In this document: piece after piece, positions 42,082-45,266 of the stretch
Layout: the number at the start of each line of letters is the position of its first letter
Position numbering within the stretch: the stretch's first letter is position 1
NCBI GenBank assembly: GCA_001464475.1
Contig: LNDX01000020.1
Coordinates: forward strand, 1-45,266
DNA from: Flavobacteriaceae bacterium Ga0077528
Lineage (GTDB): Bacteria > Bacteroidota > Bacteroidia > Flavobacteriales > Flavobacteriaceae
DNA: 45,266 bases
Direction of reading: 5' to 3'
Program-made: the position numbers and the translations under genes
Notes under the pieces: generated by a model
What the model was told of the DNA's origin: nothing
The model's database searches: none
Seen by the model: only the letters and a program-made list of their open reading frames with translations

Positions 42082-44775
42082 ATGTCTGTAAAAACAAATA
42101 ACAAGCCAAGCAATAACCACATAGAGAAAGATGCTAATGGTATCATAACAAAGAAACTTAGAGGACTTTTTCTTTCCAAAAATTTTGAATTAGGGGAAAA
42201 CAAAACAGACTCAAGTCAAGATTGGGGCACTGATTTTTATATTGAGGTCTTTAATAAGGAAAAAGGAAATAAAAGAGAAATGCTATTCTTACTTCAATGC
42301 AAAGGAATAAGCAGAAAACCAAAAATTCTAAAAGATGAAAATTCATTTTCTTTCACAATGAAGCTTCGTCATGCTAATTATTTTTTTCATGAACTATCTG
42401 AACCTCTTGTATTTATGGTTTGTGACGTAACCGAAGTTGTCTATTGGTATGCCGTACAATTAGATGCCAAATTAAAAAACAAAATTATCGAACAAGCAAG
42501 TTCGGGAAAGAAAACATTACAAGTAAAAATACCAGCTGAAAACATTTTAAACGAGGATAACTTCGAAAAATTTTTAGAAGACTTGAATGAATCCAAAAAA
42601 GCTCAACTTCACAAAAAAAGAGAACACCTAAATTTGAAAGCAAGTTATGATGCTGTCAACAAAAGTTTTGAGGGATTAAATGTTGTCGAGGGTATTTTGA
42701 AAGTCTTAGAAATGTTTGAAGGAATAAATGTATTTCCAACATCTATGATAAACAAAATTAAAATTTTCACTGGAGAATCTGGAAGTTTATATAGTGAAAC
42801 ATTAAGTACTGATACCGAAATTTTTTATGATTTCATTGATAACATTGAAATTAGAGATCAACTGTTTTACTTAAAAAACGACAATGTTGATTATGCAAAC
42901 CTTCCCGATTTTCAGGATAAAATAAGACACATCTTAAATTTCTTTAAAGTTAACTGGATAACTCACATTGCATGGCGGGGTAAATCAAAAAAAACCAGCA
43001 ATCGAATATGTGTACATAATTTATTTATTTCAAAAAGATGTGATTGCGAAAGATGTTCTTATAATAGACTCAATTTCCCAAAAGCAATTGAATTATTAAA
43101 TACTGAAGATGAAAGCATATCAAGCGAATATCGATTAAGAAGATCGTATACATACTATTTGCTATCTGATTTTGAAAAATCTTTTAGCGAGCTAAAAAAA
43201 ATTATTTCAAATGTATCCGTAAGTAAAACTCCTGGAATTTATATTGTAGCTAAATACAATTTACTTCAGCTAAAAAATTTGATAAAATGGGGCTATTTTA
43301 AAGACACAAGACATGAAATTCTCAGGGAACTTGAAGAAGAAACATTTGCCCTTGATGAAATTCTTTTACCAAATTATTTTTTAGACATTTTCAAAAGAAT
43401 TAGCGAAAATGAATTTGTAAATAATGCTGTTTGGGACATTGATAGCAAATTATATGAAATCCAAAAAAATTGGAGAAGTGATCAATTTGGAGGAAGTTCA
43501 AATAACAGCCATGCAAGAAATTTAATTGTAGAATTTTTACGAGCTTATAATTTTGTAGAATACAATCATCTTATTTACAATGAATATAGAGAATTTGAAG
43601 TATTAGTAAATAAAACCTTAGAAGGGATTTTTGCTCTATATACTATCAACAACCCTTCGTCTTCTAAATACGCCCATTTTGGTTACACCATTATTGACAT
43701 GTGGCTTTTCCATGCAGAGCCGAAGCATATCAAATACCTACTTTCAAAATACAGACTGAAATCTTTAAATGTGGAGTTTAGCGATATTGAATTTGATCGT
43801 TTGAACGAATACATCAATAACCTTATTAATTCAGCTCCAATAATAATACAAAATTTTAAAAATGAAAATTTCACCCACAACGATAAGATAAAAAAAATCA
43901 TTCAAAATTTTCTGTTGATAATTGGGGTTGCCAATTTAACTAATAATGAAAAAAACATTCTTTTAAACAGATATTTACTGCTCATTGAAACAATAAATGA
44001 ATGGCATTTTACTTCATTTGAGTATCTTGAGGTTTTTCTTAATTATGAAAGTGATGTTAATCTTGAAAACCTAGAAAAAATTATTTCTATTCTAATTTCT
44101 CATGACCACTATAATCACGATGTGTTCACAACAACTATAGACATTTATACACAAAAATTTGAAGATACCTTACAATTAGAAACCTCACTCAAGAAACTAC
44201 TAAAAATTGATAAATTTACTGCCAATGATTTTTGTGAAAGAAATAAATTCTCTGATTTAATTTTTACTATAAATCGCTTGACTAAAGCAACAAAAGAGTC
44301 GATTAAATCTGCTATTTTAACAAAGCTAAACGAGAAATTTGAAAGTAATTTATTTTATACATTTAGCATATATAATGTTTTAGATTTTGATGAATCACTC
44401 ATGAAAAAGTATTTTGATTTAACACCAGATATTTCCACTAGACAAACTGGCAGTGAATTACTAACTGGTCGAAAAGAATTAAAAAATTATCATTTAGATA
44501 AAGGCATTAATCTCATGTTTCATTTTGATAAAGAGTTTACAACAGAAATCAGAGCTCTATCATCTAGGGCTATAGATAAAGAGTATTATGACTGGATTAT
44601 GAATATTGATGATTATGATTATTCCAATTTTAATTCTTATTGGATATTACATTATCAAACAGAGTCCCATTTCAAAGCATATCGTAAAAGCAAAAAACTA
44701 AAAAAAGAAATCATTAATAGCTTAAAAAAGAAATACATTGAAGGTGTGGCAACAATATTAATTAATAAACTTTAA
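42082..44775 (+). CDS. DUF4365-type nuclease domain with a long helical C-terminus
   Basis: 897 residues. The N-terminal domain (about 15-165) matches DUF4365: ITKKLRGLFLSKNFELGENK, then DWGTDFYIEVF (D) and FLLQCKG (Q-x-K), a PD-(D/E)XK-type fold, then VVYWYAVQLD. A zinc-like cluster RCDCERCSYNRLNF lies near residue 325. The rest (about 340-880) is helical repeat text (RRSYTYYLLSDFEKSFSELK and similar), like TPR/HEAT scaffolds. It is a probable stand-alone defence nuclease with a recognition scaffold, or a fifth Wadjet-linked gene. The stop lies 6 bases before the junction block. Confidence 0.7.
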   Translation: MSVKTNNKPSNNHIEKDANGIITKKLRGLFLSKNFELGENKTDSSQDWGTDFYIEVFNKEKGNKREMLFLLQCKGISRKPKILKDENSFSFTMKLRHANYFFHELSEPLVFMVCDVTEVVYWYAVQLDAKLKNKIIEQASSGKKTLQVKIPAENILNEDNFEKFLEDLNESKKAQLHKKREHLNLKASYDAVNKSFEGLNVVEGILKVLEMFEGINVFPTSMINKIKIFTGESGSLYSETLSTDTEIFYDFIDNIEIRDQLFYLKNDNVDYANLPDFQDKIRHILNFFKVNWITHIAWRGKSKKTSNRICVHNLFISKRCDCERCSYNRLNFPKAIELLNTEDESISSEYRLRRSYTYYLLSDFEKSFSELKKIISNVSVSKTPGIYIVAKYNLLQLKNLIKWGYFKDTRHEILRELEEETFALDEILLPNYFLDIFKRISENEFVNNAVWDIDSKLYEIQKNWRSDQFGGSSNNSHARNLIVEFLRAYNFVEYNHLIYNEYREFEVLVNKTLEGIFALYTINNPSSSKYAHFGYTIIDMWLFHAEPKHIKYLLSKYRLKSLNVEFSDIEFDRLNEYINNLINSAPIIIQNFKNENFTHNDKIKKIIQNFLLIIGVANLTNNEKNILLNRYLLLIETINEWHFTSFEYLEVFLNYESDVNLENLEKIISILISHDHYNHDVFTTTIDIYTQKFEDTLQLETSLKKLLKIDKFTANDFCERNKFSDLIFTINRLTKATKESIKSAILTKLNEKFESNLFYTFSIYNVLDFDESLMKKYFDLTPDISTRQTGSELLTGRKELKNYHLDKGINLMFHFDKEFTTEIRALSSRAIDKEYYDWIMNIDDYDYSNFNSYWILHYQTESHFKAYRKSKKLKKEIINSLKKKYIEGVATILINKL

Positions 44776-44781
44776 TCCAAA

Positions 44782-44869
44782 ATTATCTCATTCATTTGCA
44801 CAAAAACTGCTCCTAGTCCAAGTATTCCTCGCATCAATTCTTTGTTTGCTTCATTTCGCTAATTTCATT
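44782..44869. repeat. Cargo/backbone junction block, copy B
   Basis: 88 bases aligned without gaps to 5472-5559. In this copy the next shared block starts only about 60 bases later (near 44927), where copy A has about 1.1 kb more. The minus-strand peptide here would be MRGILGLGAVFVQMNEIILD (44834-44772), similar to that of copy A. Confidence 0.75.
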
Positions 44870-44926
44870 TTTAAATAATGAGAACGTACTTTTTCGTTTA
44901 ATGGTAAATTGACGTTTTTGGTTTTC

Positions 44927-45266
44927 AGTTGCCACTCCTTCCCAACGCTCTAAAAAAATTACTGTCATGGTTTTTGTCCCAACGCACATCAAGCACTTTG
45001 CCTGATGGCAAGAAAATTATATATGAATTGAAAAATCCTGCACGCCATCAGCCAAAGAGCTTGCCCAACGCACAAAACAAAAACACGTACGCTTCGCAAC
45101 TCATGCCAGTAATTTTTTTCCCCAAGCTTCTTTACATAATGTTGCATTATAGGGCATTAAAAGCGTAGTTATTGTTTTTTTGGTTTTTCAATGCCCTATA
45201 ATAACATTATGTAAAAAAGCCGCTCACCCAACGCGCAAGGCAGCGGCTCCAGGACAACTTTTTTTA
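44927..45266. repeat. Start of the hairpin array, copy B (cut by the window end)
   Basis: Matches 6688-7025. Shared inverted repeats are the outer stem around AATTACTGTCATGG/CATGCCAGTAATT, the stem 44990-45007/45046-45063 and the stem 45132-45157/45191-45214. Loops and single bases differ while the stems remain. The CCCAACGC words are kept. A 79-codon open frame (44929-45168) crosses it but is not preserved in copy A. Confidence 0.75.

Larger units (their letters stand above)
11086..45266. mobile_element. Left-hand part of integrative island 2, in tandem with island 1
   Basis: Starts after the tRNA-Ser fragment with the integrase, then the envelope cluster, RteC, HTH, the three-gene module, the defence cargo, and the same junction block and hairpin array as island 1. 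It should end outside the window with the small-gene block and another tRNA-Ser fragment. Confidence 0.55.

Noticed and set aside
44929..45168. 79-codon open frame on the plus strand in the hairpin array copy B
   Set aside because: The equivalent stretch in copy A has length changes (for example eight instead of seven A's near 6713) that break the frame, and the sequence is explained by inverted repeats.
11086..45266. Conjugative element (ICE)
   Set aside because: RteC and the integrase suggest it, but no relaxase, coupling protein or Tra genes are found in the 34 kb seen. Mobilisation by another element remains possible.

Overview
The DNA is AT-rich, with sparse Shine-Dalgarno signals, at least one textbook Bacteroidota promoter (TTTG, 19 bases, TAnnTTTG), an RteC protein, a Bacteroidota-type tyrosine recombinase, a CarboxypepD_reg/TonB receptor, and REP-like TTGTCAnnCCGAGC repeats. 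Together these suggest Flavobacterium or a close relative. There is no housekeeping block. The window looks like accessory DNA throughout.

Layout. (1) 1-1842: end of a three-gene module (winged-helix replication-type protein, DnaC-like ATPase, unknown protein). (2) 2027-5265: a candidate defence operon (GHKL ATPase fused to a PD-(D/E)XK nuclease, a DUF3800 protein, a small possible RNase), followed by a predicted small RNA on the minus strand. (3) 5472-6685: a conserved junction block, interrupted by a Cas9 RuvC-I fragment and a UPF0489 gene. (4) 6680-7980: about 1.3 kb without genes, packed with at least nine long inverted repeats. (5) 8119-10836: small proteins and a minus-strand operon that includes DUF5675. 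(6) 11066-11085: the 3' end of a tRNA-Ser, read as an attachment site. (7) 11356-12597: integrase. (8) 12661-21385: two-component system, TonB receptor, LtaS-like phosphotransferase, diacylglycerol kinase-like, EamA and PAP2 genes. (9) 21441-24901: RteC, a helix-turn-helix protein, and a second copy of the three-gene module. (10) 24984-44775: a 20-kb run of plus-strand defence genes: nucleoid-associated protein plus membrane protein, two unknown genes, AbiE, a Septu-like ATPase-HNH-ATPase trio, Wadjet (JetA broken by an in-frame stop), and a DUF4365 protein. (11) 44782-45266: second copy of the junction block and of the start of the hairpin array.

Reading (inference). The window holds the right-hand part of one integrative island (1-11085) and the left-hand 34 kb of a related island (from about 11086), lying in tandem at a tRNA-Ser gene. 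The shared plan is: integrase, cargo, RteC, HTH, three-gene module, variable defence cargo, conserved junction, hairpin array, terminal small-gene block, att. Cargo is exchanged exactly between the end of the third module gene and the junction block. No relaxase, type IV secretion genes, terminase or capsid genes were recognised, so how the islands move is open. The hairpin array is the least explained part. Its first two stems occur in both copies with compensatory base changes, so structure rather than sequence appears to be under selection.
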